This document shows, in pieces, positions 1-7,556 of a stretch of 25,161 nt of DNA. The translations under genes and the position numbers were made by a program. Location: contig CADBSI010000028.1 in assembly GCA_902797275.1 (NCBI GenBank), positions 1-25,161 on the forward strand. Reading direction: 5' to 3'. Source of the stretch: an uncultured Erysipelotrichaceae bacterium (GTDB lineage Bacteria; Bacillota_I; Bacilli_A; RF39; UBA660). Each line of letters starts with the position of its first letter. Within the stretch, counting starts at the first letter, position 1. The notes below the pieces were generated by a model. The model was not told where the DNA came from, did not search any database, and saw only the letters and a program-made list of their open reading frames with translations.

Positions 1-104
1 AAGTTTTAATACCATTTAAAATGTCATAGAACTAAAACCAAATGATAGAGAAAAAGAACATAAATTAAGTTTTAATACCATTTAAAATGTCATAGAACTA
101 AAAC
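1..104 (-). CRISPR. CRISPR array, leader-proximal end (array runs off the window)
   Basis: Two identical 36-bp repeats are at 69-104 and 3-38, separated by a 30-bp spacer at 39-68. Positions 1-2 belong to the next spacer, so the array continues outside the window. Read on the minus strand the repeat begins GTTTTAGTTCTATGAC and ends GGTATTAAAAC; a GTTTT start, 36-bp repeats and 30-bp spacers are typical of type II-A. Orientation is set by the leader on the csn2 side and by the tracrRNA anti-repeat at 6159-6196, which pairs with the minus-strand transcript. The spacer at 39-68 is therefore the most recently acquired one. Its source cannot be told from the window. Confidence 0.95.
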
Positions 105-196
105 CTCAAATATTTTAGTCCTATAAATTGATGCATAGAAAATCAATTATTTTAAATGGTAATTTTCATAAAATTTCTATAACATTTATGTAATTA
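105..196 (-). promoter_or_regulatory. CRISPR leader with ATTTGAG leader-anchoring sequence
   Basis: This is the 92 bp between the csn2 stop and the first repeat. On the minus strand the last seven bases before the repeat (111-105) read ATTTGAG, which is the leader-anchoring sequence known from type II-A systems that directs spacer integration at the leader-repeat junction. A candidate array promoter is TTGATT followed 15 bp later by TATAGG at 125-120, a short spacing, so it is weak evidence. The leader also holds an inverted repeat (126-132 with 142-148) and a 13-base inverted copy of part of the CRISPR repeat at 149-161. Confidence 0.8.
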
Positions 197-874
197 TTAT
201 AACACGAATTCATCTAAATTTGCATCTATAATTAATTTTTTTTCATAATCTAATTTTATTCCATAACTTTGACTATCAACTAAGACTATTTTTATTTCAT
301 TATAAATAGCATATTTATAAAATTCTATTAATTCTTCTTGTGATAAATATTGTTTTAAATTTATAAAAAATAATATTTCATTCATTTTTAAAACTTTTTC
401 TAAATCAATTATAAGTAGTAAATTATTTAATAATTCATCTGTTTTATTGATAGATATTTTTAATAATTTAATTATATCTTCTACTGTTATATTATCATTT
501 AAACTAAGTGGTAAATCTATATCACTTAATATTTTAGTAAATGACTTAGCTAATTTTTTAAAATTATTTAATATTTCTTCTTTAATATTATCAGTTAAAG
601 AGTTTATTATATTTTTATTTAAAGCATTTAAATTCTTTTTAGAATTAAGATCAATATCAAAGAAATTAACATATAAATCTACTTTGTTATACATATTAAT
701 TTCTTGATTATTATCATCATAGAAGAACACTTCATCCAACTTTTCATCATTTTTAATTTTATATAAATCACTTACTAAGTGATAAAAAGTTTTTTTATTT
801 TCTATTTCTATAACTTGAACATAATCATTTTCTATTTTGATATTATTATCAAAGTAATTAATTTTTAAATTCAT
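197..874 (-). CDS. csn2: Type II-A adaptation protein Csn2
   Basis: The 225-residue protein lies in the csn2 position of a type II-A operon, between cas2 and the array. Csn2 proteins form a tetrameric ring around DNA ends and act with Cas1, Cas2 and Cas9 in spacer acquisition. The length fits the classical short Csn2 group (about 220 residues). The start MNLKINYFDNNIKIE and the C-terminal acidic tail ending NLDEFVL are Csn2-like, and the middle is a long helical Asn/Lys/Leu-rich stretch. The ATG overlaps the cas2 stop in an ATGA arrangement, indicating translational coupling. The sequence is diverged, so the call rests on context as much as on motifs. Transcription probably continues towards the leader. 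Confidence 0.88.
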   Translation of the reverse strand: MNLKINYFDNNIKIENDYVQVIEIENKKTFYHLVSDLYKIKNDEKLDEVFFYDDNNQEINMYNKVDLYVNFFDIDLNSKKNLNALNKNIINSLTDNIKEEILNNFKKLAKSFTKILSDIDLPLSLNDNITVEDIIKLLKISINKTDELLNNLLLIIDLEKVLKMNEILFFINLKQYLSQEELIEFYKYAIYNEIKIVLVDSQSYGIKLDYEKKLIIDANLDEFVL

Positions 875-1191
875 AATATAACCAGCCTATCTTCATTATT
901 AATTATTTTGGTATTTACTTCCCCACTTATGAATTCTATTTTAGAATATTGTTTTTCAGTTATTGTTAAAACTTGAATTATTCCTTTTTTAGGAGCTTTC
1001 TTTCTTATTCTTTCGATTAATAATTTAGCTTGTTCGGTATTTAAAATAATTTTTGAATATACTGATTCTTGCATCATTAGAAATCCTTCATTTAATAAAT
1101 ATTTTCTAAACATTATGTAATTTTTTCTATCTTTTAAATAAACATTTGGTAAATCAAAAAATACTATTGCCCGCACTACTCTATCCCTCAT
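871..1191 (-). CDS. cas2: CRISPR-associated endoribonuclease-fold protein Cas2
   Basis: Cas2 is the non-catalytic structural partner of Cas1 in the Cas1-Cas2 integrase that inserts spacers. The protein begins MRDRVVRAIVFFDLP; the Asp at residue 13 after the first beta strand is the usual Cas2 position, and the type II-A Cas2 pattern continues with a segment around residues 37-50 resembling EGFLMMQESVYSK and a late LTITEKQ. An upstream ATG at 1233 would add 14 residues. I chose 1191 because it matches the family N-terminus, has AAGGA seven bases upstream, and gives an 11-base overlap with cas1 like the other junctions here. The product is 106 residues, a normal length. The stop overlaps the csn2 start (ATGA). 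Confidence 0.95.
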   Translation of the reverse strand: MRDRVVRAIVFFDLPNVYLKDRKNYIMFRKYLLNEGFLMMQESVYSKIILNTEQAKLLIERIRKKAPKKGIIQVLTITEKQYSKIEFISGEVNTKIINNEDRLVIL

Positions 1192-2050
1192 ATACAAAAT
1201 CCTTATATTCTTTATTATTGTTAAAGATATCAAGAGTATTTTTTACATATAGTCCTATAATATCTTTTAAACTATACTTTTTATTATTAAAAGTATAGGT
1301 GTTATTAAAAATGTTTATTATATCTAATTTAAAACTAGAATCTAATTCTTTATCTTTATTATAATAAACAAAACTATCTATTATAATTCTAAAAGGTTCC
1401 ATTAAATCACAGGCTAAATTATAAGGATTAAATTCATTTTTATGATGTATTCCAAGTTGTGTTAAATAACCATTATTTACTATTTCTTTACTAACCGTTG
1501 ATAAAAGAATAGCATAACCATAATTCAAAGAAGCATTGATTTTATCATTGTTTCCTCTTACAAAATTCTTACCAAAAAGCGAATTAAAATATACTTTGGC
1601 TGCATGCCCTTCTCTATTTGTTTTATCACCTATTGTAACTTCTTTTATATAACTTGTAATTAAATCATGTTGCTTACTTTTAATCTTCTTTAATAATAAG
1701 GCTTGGTTTAATATTTTATTTTTAACAATTGCTTGCCAAACTAAATCTTTTTCTTTATTAGTCCATTTTACTTGTTCTAATATCTTTTTACTTGAATTAT
1801 GTCTAGAATAAAATGGTTGTAATTCTCCATAAGGATTATGTTTATCATCACAAAAAATTATATTTATTTTATTATCAGCAAGCTCTTTTAGTAAGTAAGA
1901 AGAAATAGATACAGAAATAGAATCTACTATAATCGTATCTATTTCACTTAGATGAATATATTTTTCATCTATATCTTGTTTTATTACTAAAAATCTGTTT
2001 TTGTAACTAATTTTAGCTTGTTTTGTAATTACAACTGTTCTAAAACTCAT
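1181..2050 (-). CDS. cas1: CRISPR-associated integrase Cas1 (type II)
   Basis: Cas1 is the metal-dependent integrase that, with Cas2, inserts protospacers at the leader-repeat junction. The protein has 289 residues, the typical type II length (about 290). The expected metal-binding residues are present: Glu147 in the motif NREGHAAKVYF, His202/His203 in LGIHHKNEFNPYNL, and Asp215/Glu218 in CDLMEPFR. The N-terminal beta domain (about residues 1-75) and the alpha-helical catalytic domain follow in the usual order. The ATG overlaps the end of cas9 by 11 bases and the stop overlaps cas2 by 11 bases, so all four cas genes appear translationally coupled on one transcript. Confidence 0.97.
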   Translation of the reverse strand: MSFRTVVITKQAKISYKNRFLVIKQDIDEKYIHLSEIDTIIVDSISVSISSYLLKELADNKINIIFCDDKHNPYGELQPFYSRHNSSKKILEQVKWTNKEKDLVWQAIVKNKILNQALLLKKIKSKQHDLITSYIKEVTIGDKTNREGHAAKVYFNSLFGKNFVRGNNDKINASLNYGYAILLSTVSKEIVNNGYLTQLGIHHKNEFNPYNLACDLMEPFRIIIDSFVYYNKDKELDSSFKLDIINIFNNTYTFNNKKYSLKDIIGLYVKNTLDIFNNNKEYKDFVYEG

Positions 2051-5000
2051 ATTTTTTCTCTTTTAAACCAGTTGGTGATTTATAAATGATAGTGGCATTA
2101 CTAATAATGCGACCATTTTTTTTACCAAAATAAGAAGAAGCTTTAAAATTTAAAAATTTTAAATTGGCACATTTACTATTACATTTTAATAAGTTAAATA
2201 ATTCTTTTAAAGTTTTTTCTTTATCTTCAATAGATAAATTTTTAATACTTTCATTATTTAAATAACCTCTTAATTCAGAAATTAAATTATTGTATAACAC
2301 ATATTCTTTCTCAATTTTATTAAGAACATAATTAATAATATCAGTTAATTGATTATCATATAGTAAATCTTCTATTCCTTTTTTTTGGTTATTGAATAGT
2401 CTATTTAAACTATTTTTCCAAATTATTTGTTTTTCTCTTTCTATCTTAAATTCTTTGGCATTACAAACCTCTACTGTATCAGTAGCACCTACTAATGAAC
2501 ATATTTGATTATTCCAATTAATTAAAGTATAAAATGGTATTTTATTTTTTAATATTTCTATATCTTTAGTACTATCTAAATTTAATAAATCCTTTATATA
2601 ATTTAATAAAATATCTTTATTATTTTGAACATTTATATATATTGGAATACCAATTAACTTTTGTTGTTCTTTATTTTTTTTAATATATTTGCAAAGAATT
2701 GCATGACTAGGATTTAAACTTGTGTAAGAACCATATAAATCAATATCATTGAATTCTTTTTTCAAAGGTACACCTTTTTTACCTTTTTTATTTTTGGTTT
2801 GATTATAAAATTCTCCTGTTTTTATCTCAGTTTTTTTGCTTATTAATATATCATTTCTGTATAAAGTATTTTCTATTGTATTAGTAAAGTCTTCTATATT
2901 AAGTACTTCGCCTGTTATTTTATCACTTAACATGAAATCTTGATCAATACTATTTATAACATAACCATATCTTAATTCTTTGTATCTTTTTTCTTCTAAT
3001 AATTTTTCTATTAAATTTCTAAGTTCTATTTTATCAATTTTGCTTTTTACATATCTTTCTTGATATAAACCAAGTGTTATAGCAAGATATGCATCATGGG
3101 CATGATGATAATCATTTAAATCTCTATATTTATATAATTTAAATCTTTCTCTATAACCATGTGAAACATTGGCTTTTAAGTAAATTATTTTGGTATCATC
3201 ATATAAATTACTAATAATATTAGCAACATGCTTAGTTATTTGTCTAGTTTCTACTAATTGTCTATTGATAAATCCTTCTATATCTTCATTTCTAAAATTA
3301 GATCTAATTAAATTATTATATTTTTTATTTGAAATTAATTTTATATCTTTTAAATGTTTCCACCAAGAAATACATTTATCACGATATGGTTTTGGTACAA
3401 CTAAATTAGCACTTTTTGCTCGGTTTTCTTCTTGTAAAACTAAGGCTTTGTTATCTATTGAATCATCCTTTATTAAAGTTTGAGGTAAGATGTGATCAAC
3501 ATCATATTGTTCTAAGTGATTAATATCAAGAGGTGTCATTGAATACAAGCTTTTTCCTTCTTGTCTAAAATATAATAATAATTTTTCGGTATCTATTTTT
3601 TCTCTTTTTAAAAGTTCTTCTTTTATAGCACTATAATTATTAATATTTTTCTTATTATCATCATATAATTTTAATAATTGTTTTCTTCTATCTTCAGTTC
3701 TTTGTTTCTTTTCATTGTTTCTAGACATTTCAATTGAAACATAACTTGGTTTATAACCCATATAATTTACTATTTCATCTACTATTTTAAGAGATTGATA
3801 TATTCCTCTTTTAACAGCAGGAGAAGTTGCTAAATCTTCTACTAAGCTATAATCAAGTTTAACTTCTTCTTGTTTGTTTTCTTTTTTAATCATTTCTTGA
3901 AAATTATATTTTTTATCATTTATAATTTGCATGAAATTATCAGTTGTCTCCCACATCAAGTCCATAATAGATTTTTTAATAGTAGTTTCAGGATCAACAT
4001 AATAAGGTGTTTCTAGAAGTTTTCTAGATAAACCACTCCAACCTTTATAATTTAAACTTAAAATTCTAGTAAATTTATCTTTTAAAGTAGGATATAAAAT
4101 ATTTAATTCTTCTTTTACAATATTTTTATCTTCAAAAACAGTTAAAAGTTCAATTATTTTTTCAGCATCTTCTTCTTTTAAATTGGTATCTATAAATATT
4201 CCATTTTCGCCAAAAAAATCTAAGTAAGGTTTCATATTATTAGCAAATTTATTATCAGCTGAATAACCTCTTACATCAATATTAGTTGCATCACAGGTTA
4301 TATACATAGATAATTCATCACATGTTCTTAAATAATTTTTAAATATACTATCCGTAATAGTTCTTTTATCTTTTAAAAACAATTCTTCATATATTTTATG
4401 CTGAAAATCTATATCTAATCTTTTATCATTTATTTTTATTTGTTTTAATTCATTTAATACTTTAAATTTTGAATATAAAATTGAATTAGCAGGTATTTGA
4501 AATTCATCTAATAAATAAGTACAATGACCAAGCATTCGATAAATAAAGTTTTTAGCAGATTCATGAATATTTACTACTTCATTAAAGTTAAATGGGGTAA
4601 TTTTTTCATTTTTATTGTCATTTCTTACCATCCAAGCAAATCTACTATCATTACTACTTGCAAGAGGACCAACATAATATGGTATTCTAAATGTTAATAA
4701 TTTTATTATTTTATAGGTATTATCATCTAATTTAGTAGTTAAAAAATCATAATATTTTCCTTGTTTATTAATAATAAGTTCTAATTCTTTTTCATTTATT
4801 TGATAAGGGTATTTACCATTTCCGGTATCAGTTATTCTAGGTATATAATTACCAAATGATATTCTTTCTTGTATATCATCTACTATATTATTGTTTTCAT
4901 TATTTTTAATTTCTTCTAAAATATTTGAAATTTCTTTAGTAAATTCATCATAAGAAATATTGTTATTTATATATTTATCATATAAACAAGCATCTTTAAT

Positions 5001-6122
5001 GTTTTCTGTATTAGGTTTTGTTTTAAATACTTTTTTAAAATAATTTCTATATGGTCTTAGTAATTCTTTTAATTCATGTAAATCATGTTTATGAATATCA
5101 TAATATCTAACCATTAATCTTGAAATACTACAACTTTTTTCATCTTTAAATATCTCTTTTAAAGATAACATATCATATAATTCTTTAAGTAAATAAATTG
5201 GTTCAATTAAATCATCTATTCCTTCAACTTCATTTATTTTTTCATCAAATGTTGAACTATCAAATTCTATTTTTATTTCCTTATCTAATTCTATTCCAAA
5301 AAGAGTTGCTAAATTAAATTTATAACCTACTAAACTATTTGCAAGTTCTTTACTTGCTTTTTTATTAAAATAGTTATATAAATATTTTTCATATAATTTT
5401 TGTCTATCCTTCTTACTTTTTTCACTTAAAATATTAGAAAAAGTATTTAATTCTTCTCTACTTGGAACTTCTTGATAAACAATAATATCGGTTTCTAAAT
5501 TTAAAAAGCTTTCCATTACTTCAATTAATTTTCCTATTATATCAAGATTATTAATATCAAAGTTATCAATATTATAATTAAAGTTTCCTCGATATTTAAT
5601 CATATGGTGCATAGCTAAATAAATAAGTCTAATATCCTTCTTTTCATCAATTTCCATCAAGTCTTTTCTTAAATGATAAATAGTTGGATACTTATTATCT
5701 AGACAAGTAATTTTACCATTCGTATCTACTATTTTTTCTCTTATTAAATTACTGAATATTTCTTTTTTATCAAAATCTGTTAAATTATATTTTTGATTAT
5801 TTTTATCTTTATTACTTATATTACTAGTATTTAATTTATTAAAAAAATCTGGATCAACTTTATCTATTTCAGGTTTAAATATTTCTTGAAGTAATTTTAT
5901 TCTTTCACGTCTTCTTTTGTATCTTCTTTTATTCGATCTGAAACCCCTTGTTGTTTGAGCTGTTTGGGCTTCATCAAATAATCTTACTCCCCATAAAGGA
6001 ATTTTTTTATTTTTCTTTTTTATGATATTAAAATTATCATCAACTACAGCCCATCCTACTGATGTTGTTCCAATATCAAGTCCTATATTATAGGGCATAT
6101 TTTCATTTTTTTCATTTTTCAT
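2040..6122 (-). CDS. cas9: CRISPR effector nuclease Cas9 (type II-A)
   Basis: This is an RNA-guided double-strand DNA endonuclease of 1360 residues, close to S. pyogenes Cas9 (1368). All catalytic elements are present: RuvC-I NIGLDIGTTSVGWAV with Asp16; an Arg-rich bridge helix (about 57-85, RSNKRRYKRRRERIK); RuvC-II VSIEMSRNNE with Glu798; HNH YDVDHILPQ with His877, followed by NRAKSAN; and RuvC-III YHHAHDAYLA with His1007 and Asp1010. A long REC lobe fills about 90-750. The PAM-interacting domain ends SPTGLKEKKYEF, and the S. pyogenes RKR motif region is replaced by GKKNGRIISN, so a different PAM is likely. The ATG at 6122 has GGAGGT eight bases upstream; an in-frame ATG eight codons in (MPYNIG) is an alternative. 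Nothing suggests inactivation. Confidence 0.98.
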   Translation of the reverse strand: MKNEKNENMPYNIGLDIGTTSVGWAVVDDNFNIIKKKNKKIPLWGVRLFDEAQTAQTTRGFRSNKRRYKRRRERIKLLQEIFKPEIDKVDPDFFNKLNTSNISNKDKNNQKYNLTDFDKKEIFSNLIREKIVDTNGKITCLDNKYPTIYHLRKDLMEIDEKKDIRLIYLAMHHMIKYRGNFNYNIDNFDINNLDIIGKLIEVMESFLNLETDIIVYQEVPSREELNTFSNILSEKSKKDRQKLYEKYLYNYFNKKASKELANSLVGYKFNLATLFGIELDKEIKIEFDSSTFDEKINEVEGIDDLIEPIYLLKELYDMLSLKEIFKDEKSCSISRLMVRYYDIHKHDLHELKELLRPYRNYFKKVFKTKPNTENIKDACLYDKYINNNISYDEFTKEISNILEEIKNNENNNIVDDIQERISFGNYIPRITDTGNGKYPYQINEKELELIINKQGKYYDFLTTKLDDNTYKIIKLLTFRIPYYVGPLASSNDSRFAWMVRNDNKNEKITPFNFNEVVNIHESAKNFIYRMLGHCTYLLDEFQIPANSILYSKFKVLNELKQIKINDKRLDIDFQHKIYEELFLKDKRTITDSIFKNYLRTCDELSMYITCDATNIDVRGYSADNKFANNMKPYLDFFGENGIFIDTNLKEEDAEKIIELLTVFEDKNIVKEELNILYPTLKDKFTRILSLNYKGWSGLSRKLLETPYYVDPETTIKKSIMDLMWETTDNFMQIINDKKYNFQEMIKKENKQEEVKLDYSLVEDLATSPAVKRGIYQSLKIVDEIVNYMGYKPSYVSIEMSRNNEKKQRTEDRRKQLLKLYDDNKKNINNYSAIKEELLKREKIDTEKLLLYFRQEGKSLYSMTPLDINHLEQYDVDHILPQTLIKDDSIDNKALVLQEENRAKSANLVVPKPYRDKCISWWKHLKDIKLISNKKYNNLIRSNFRNEDIEGFINRQLVETRQITKHVANIISNLYDDTKIIYLKANVSHGYRERFKLYKYRDLNDYHHAHDAYLAITLGLYQERYVKSKIDKIELRNLIEKLLEEKRYKELRYGYVINSIDQDFMLSDKITGEVLNIEDFTNTIENTLYRNDILISKKTEIKTGEFYNQTKNKKGKKGVPLKKEFNDIDLYGSYTSLNPSHAILCKYIKKNKEQQKLIGIPIYINVQNNKDILLNYIKDLLNLDSTKDIEILKNKIPFYTLINWNNQICSLVGATDTVEVCNAKEFKIEREKQIIWKNSLNRLFNNQKKGIEDLLYDNQLTDIINYVLNKIEKEYVLYNNLISELRGYLNNESIKNLSIEDKEKTLKELFNLLKCNSKCANLKFLNFKASSYFGKKNGRIISNATIIYKSPTGLKEKKYEF

Positions 6123-6123
6123 A

Positions 6124-6152
6124 TTGACATACCTCCTACCATGTGTTATATT
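6124..6152 (+). promoter_or_regulatory. tracrRNA promoter (sigma-A, extended -10)
   Basis: A perfect -35 TTGACA (6124-6129), a 17-bp spacer and TATATT (6147-6152) preceded by TG plus one base make a near-consensus promoter. The predicted start is about 6159, exactly where similarity to the CRISPR repeat begins. The promoter overlaps the cas9 ribosome binding site (GGAGGT at 6136-6131 on the other strand), and its -35 box is two bases from the cas9 ATG. Confidence 0.88.
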
Positions 6153-6158
6153 TTAATT

Positions 6159-6268
6159 GTCTTAATACCATTTAAGATGTCATAGAGAGTTAAAATAAAG
6201 CAAAGCTTAAATGCTTAGTCTAAACATTACACTTTATGTGTAAGGAACAAACTAGTTGTTCCTTTTTT
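6159..6268 (+). ncRNA. tracrRNA of the type II-A system
   Basis: This is the trans-activating CRISPR RNA, about 110 nt, that pairs with pre-crRNA, recruits RNase III and is bound by Cas9. The anti-repeat begins at 6159 and follows the repeat complement for 28 bases with two differences (6161, an A-C mismatch; 6176, a G-U pair). A GAG bulge (6187-6189) comes next, then UUAAAAU (6190-6196) pairing with the GUUUUAG start of the crRNA repeat, the same bulge geometry as in S. pyogenes. A nexus region at about 6198-6216 holds repeated AAGC/GCTT half-stems. A hairpin follows at 6227-6243 (TTACAC, loop TTTAT, GTGTAA), and then the terminator. It is divergent from cas9. Confidence 0.95.
6244..6268 (+). 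terminator. Intrinsic terminator of tracrRNA
   Basis: Stem GGAACAA / TTGTTCC (6244-6250 with 6256-6262), a five-base loop, then six T. It also forms the last structural hairpin of the tracrRNA. Confidence 0.92.
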
Positions 6269-6304
6269 CTTTAAATAAAATTAAAACTTTAAAATATAAC
6301 TAGC

Positions 6305-6338
6305 CAAATTCAGTATATCATACTTTCAAATTATTTTA
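6305..6338 (-). promoter_or_regulatory. Candidate cas9 operon promoter (extended -10)
   Basis: On the minus strand TATACT lies at 6317-6312, preceded by TGA, forming an extended -10 element. The -35 position 17 bp upstream is poor (CTTAAA). Transcription would start near 6305 and leave a cas9 5' leader of about 180 bases that is complementary to the whole tracrRNA. This is inferred from motif matching only; no other good sigma-A match was found between here and the cas9 start. Confidence 0.4.
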
Positions 6339-6404
6339 AGTATTAATTGTCTGAATTGTCGTTTTTTGTCCATTTTTGGTAATAATTAGTAAAATAAATT
6401 AAAT

Positions 6405-6445
6405 TTCATACAAAAAAGAGCCATTTTTTTACGATTGGCTCTTTT
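6405..6445 (-). terminator. Intrinsic terminator after the small membrane protein gene
   Basis: A perfect 10-bp stem AAAAGAGCCA / TGGCTCTTTT (6414-6423 with 6436-6445) has a 12-base loop and is followed on the minus strand by a T run. It begins right after the stop codon at 6447 and isolates the CRISPR locus from upstream transcription. The symmetric A/T flanks could let it work in both directions. Confidence 0.85.
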
Positions 6446-6446
6446 A

Positions 6447-6680
6447 TTATTTTCTTTTTCTTCTTTTGGTATCTTTATAAGATTCTTCAATAGTATCTTC
6501 GGGATTATTATAAATGATATTTTCTTTTAATTCTGTTTTTTTCTTTTTATTTTTCTTAATGAAAACATTGTAGTATGTCCAGAATATTCCTATTAATAAT
6601 GCAAGAGATGCTACAAAGTAAAAAGTTAATTCCCAAGATGTATCATTATAAGTATTAGATACTTCCAACAAATAAAACAT
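6447..6680 (-). CDS. Small single-pass membrane protein, unknown function
   Basis: This is a 77-residue protein I do not recognise. A hydrophobic segment at about residues 17-38 (LTFYFVASLALLIGIFWTYY) predicts one transmembrane helix. It is followed by a strongly basic stretch (KKNKKKK) and a charged cytoplasmic tail ending KRRKRK, so the C-terminus is probably cytoplasmic. A GGTAGG-like ribosome binding site precedes the ATG. The gene lies 40 bp downstream of the XRE regulator gene with no terminator seen between them, so they may share a transcript, and it is closed by the strong terminator at 6414-6445. It is probably a real gene given the RBS and terminator; function unknown. Confidence 0.75.
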   Translation of the reverse strand: MFYLLEVSNTYNDTSWELTFYFVASLALLIGIFWTYYNVFIKKNKKKKTELKENIIYNNPEDTIEESYKDTKRRKRK

Positions 6681-6720
6681 ATATTACCTACCCTTTTTAT
6701 TCTTTCCTTTTTTATTTTAT

Positions 6721-7488
6721 TTATACGCCACGAGATTGAATTTCAGCTATTTTTTCAAATACTTCACAGGCGTTATCTTCAGTTATTGCCACATATCCTA
6801 ATTCTTTTAAAGCTTGTTCCTTGACAGAATTTAATTCTTGGGTTCTTGACAATTTTTCTTCATGTTTTTTATCAATTTCTTGAACAAAACGTTTATGACA
6901 ATCACTTATTTTACTCTTAGATGCTCCTCCATTATTATATAATGTAAATGCACTAAAAATAATACTTTCAAAATTAAATTGTTGTTCTTGATTAAATAAG
7001 AACTCCATAGGATCAGTAAATCCCATTAATTTAGAAATAAAACATAGTAAATATTTTAATTCTTTATTATTTTCCATACTTTGTAAATAATGATATAAAT
7101 ATACATAAGTGTTATATGTATCTTTAGTATGATCATCTCTTAATCTATCTTTTAAAAGAGAAATTATATCAGTTAATACTTCTAATTCTTTACGATTAAA
7201 TCCTTTTAAATCAATTAAACTATTACCTGATAAAGCTACCTTTACACCTTCGTTTAACTTAGTATCAATTTTGATAATGTATTCTCCATCAATTTCTATA
7301 TTATCTAAATCTTCTTCTTTCTTAATCTCTAATAATTGCATTAATCTTGTTGCCTTTTCACTAGGCCAATCCTCAATTTTTTCAAGAGCTAAATAGTTAT
7401 ATAACATTTGTCTTGAAACTCCTAAATATTTTGCTAATCTTACTTTTGAAACTCCTATCTCGGATAGTATATTACTTACTTTGCTCAT
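6721..7488 (-). CDS. XRE-type helix-turn-helix regulator
   Basis: This is a 255-residue protein with an N-terminal helix-turn-helix at about residues 4-45 (VSKVRLAKYLGVSRQMLYNY), a DNA-binding fold of the Cro/C1 type. The remaining 200 residues are predominantly helical and charged and match no domain I can name; they may mediate dimerisation or sensing. An ATG 17 codons upstream exists, but 7488 is preferred because AGGAGGT lies six bases upstream and the promoter at 7535-7508 overlaps the longer reading frame. The predicted start of transcription leaves only about 13 bases before the ATG. A small membrane protein follows 40 bp downstream, possibly in the same operon. Targets are unknown; the TTGACA-containing repeats near its own promoter make autoregulation possible. 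Confidence 0.82.
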   Translation of the reverse strand: MSKVSNILSEIGVSKVRLAKYLGVSRQMLYNYLALEKIEDWPSEKATRLMQLLEIKKEEDLDNIEIDGEYIIKIDTKLNEGVKVALSGNSLIDLKGFNRKELEVLTDIISLLKDRLRDDHTKDTYNTYVYLYHYLQSMENNKELKYLLCFISKLMGFTDPMEFLFNQEQQFNFESIIFSAFTLYNNGGASKSKISDCHKRFVQEIDKKHEEKLSRTQELNSVKEQALKELGYVAITEDNACEVFEKIAEIQSRGV

Positions 7489-7507
7489 CCTAGTACCTCC
7501 TAAAAAT

Positions 7508-7535
7508 ATTTTATCATTTTCTCTCAATTTGTCAA
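7508..7535 (-). promoter_or_regulatory. Promoter of the XRE regulator gene
   Basis: TTGACA at 7535-7530, a 16-bp spacer, and TAAAAT at 7513-7508 preceded by TGA (extended -10). The start is expected near 7501, immediately before the ribosome binding site. Confidence 0.75.
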
Positions 7536-7556
7536 TCAAAATCAGTAATTTACTTT

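Noticed and set aside
3190..3483. 97-residue plus-strand reading frame inside cas9
   Set aside because: It is opposite the conserved HNH/RuvC-III coding region, has no ribosome binding site and is explained by AT-rich antisense frames. The plus-strand frames within guaA, guaB, csn2 and the ABC permease were dropped for the same reason.
6153..6352. TTAATTGTCT occurring at both 6153-6162 and 6343-6352
   Set aside because: A ten-base AT-rich match within 200 bp is weak; no promoter or anti-repeat follows the second copy, so a second tracrRNA is not supported.
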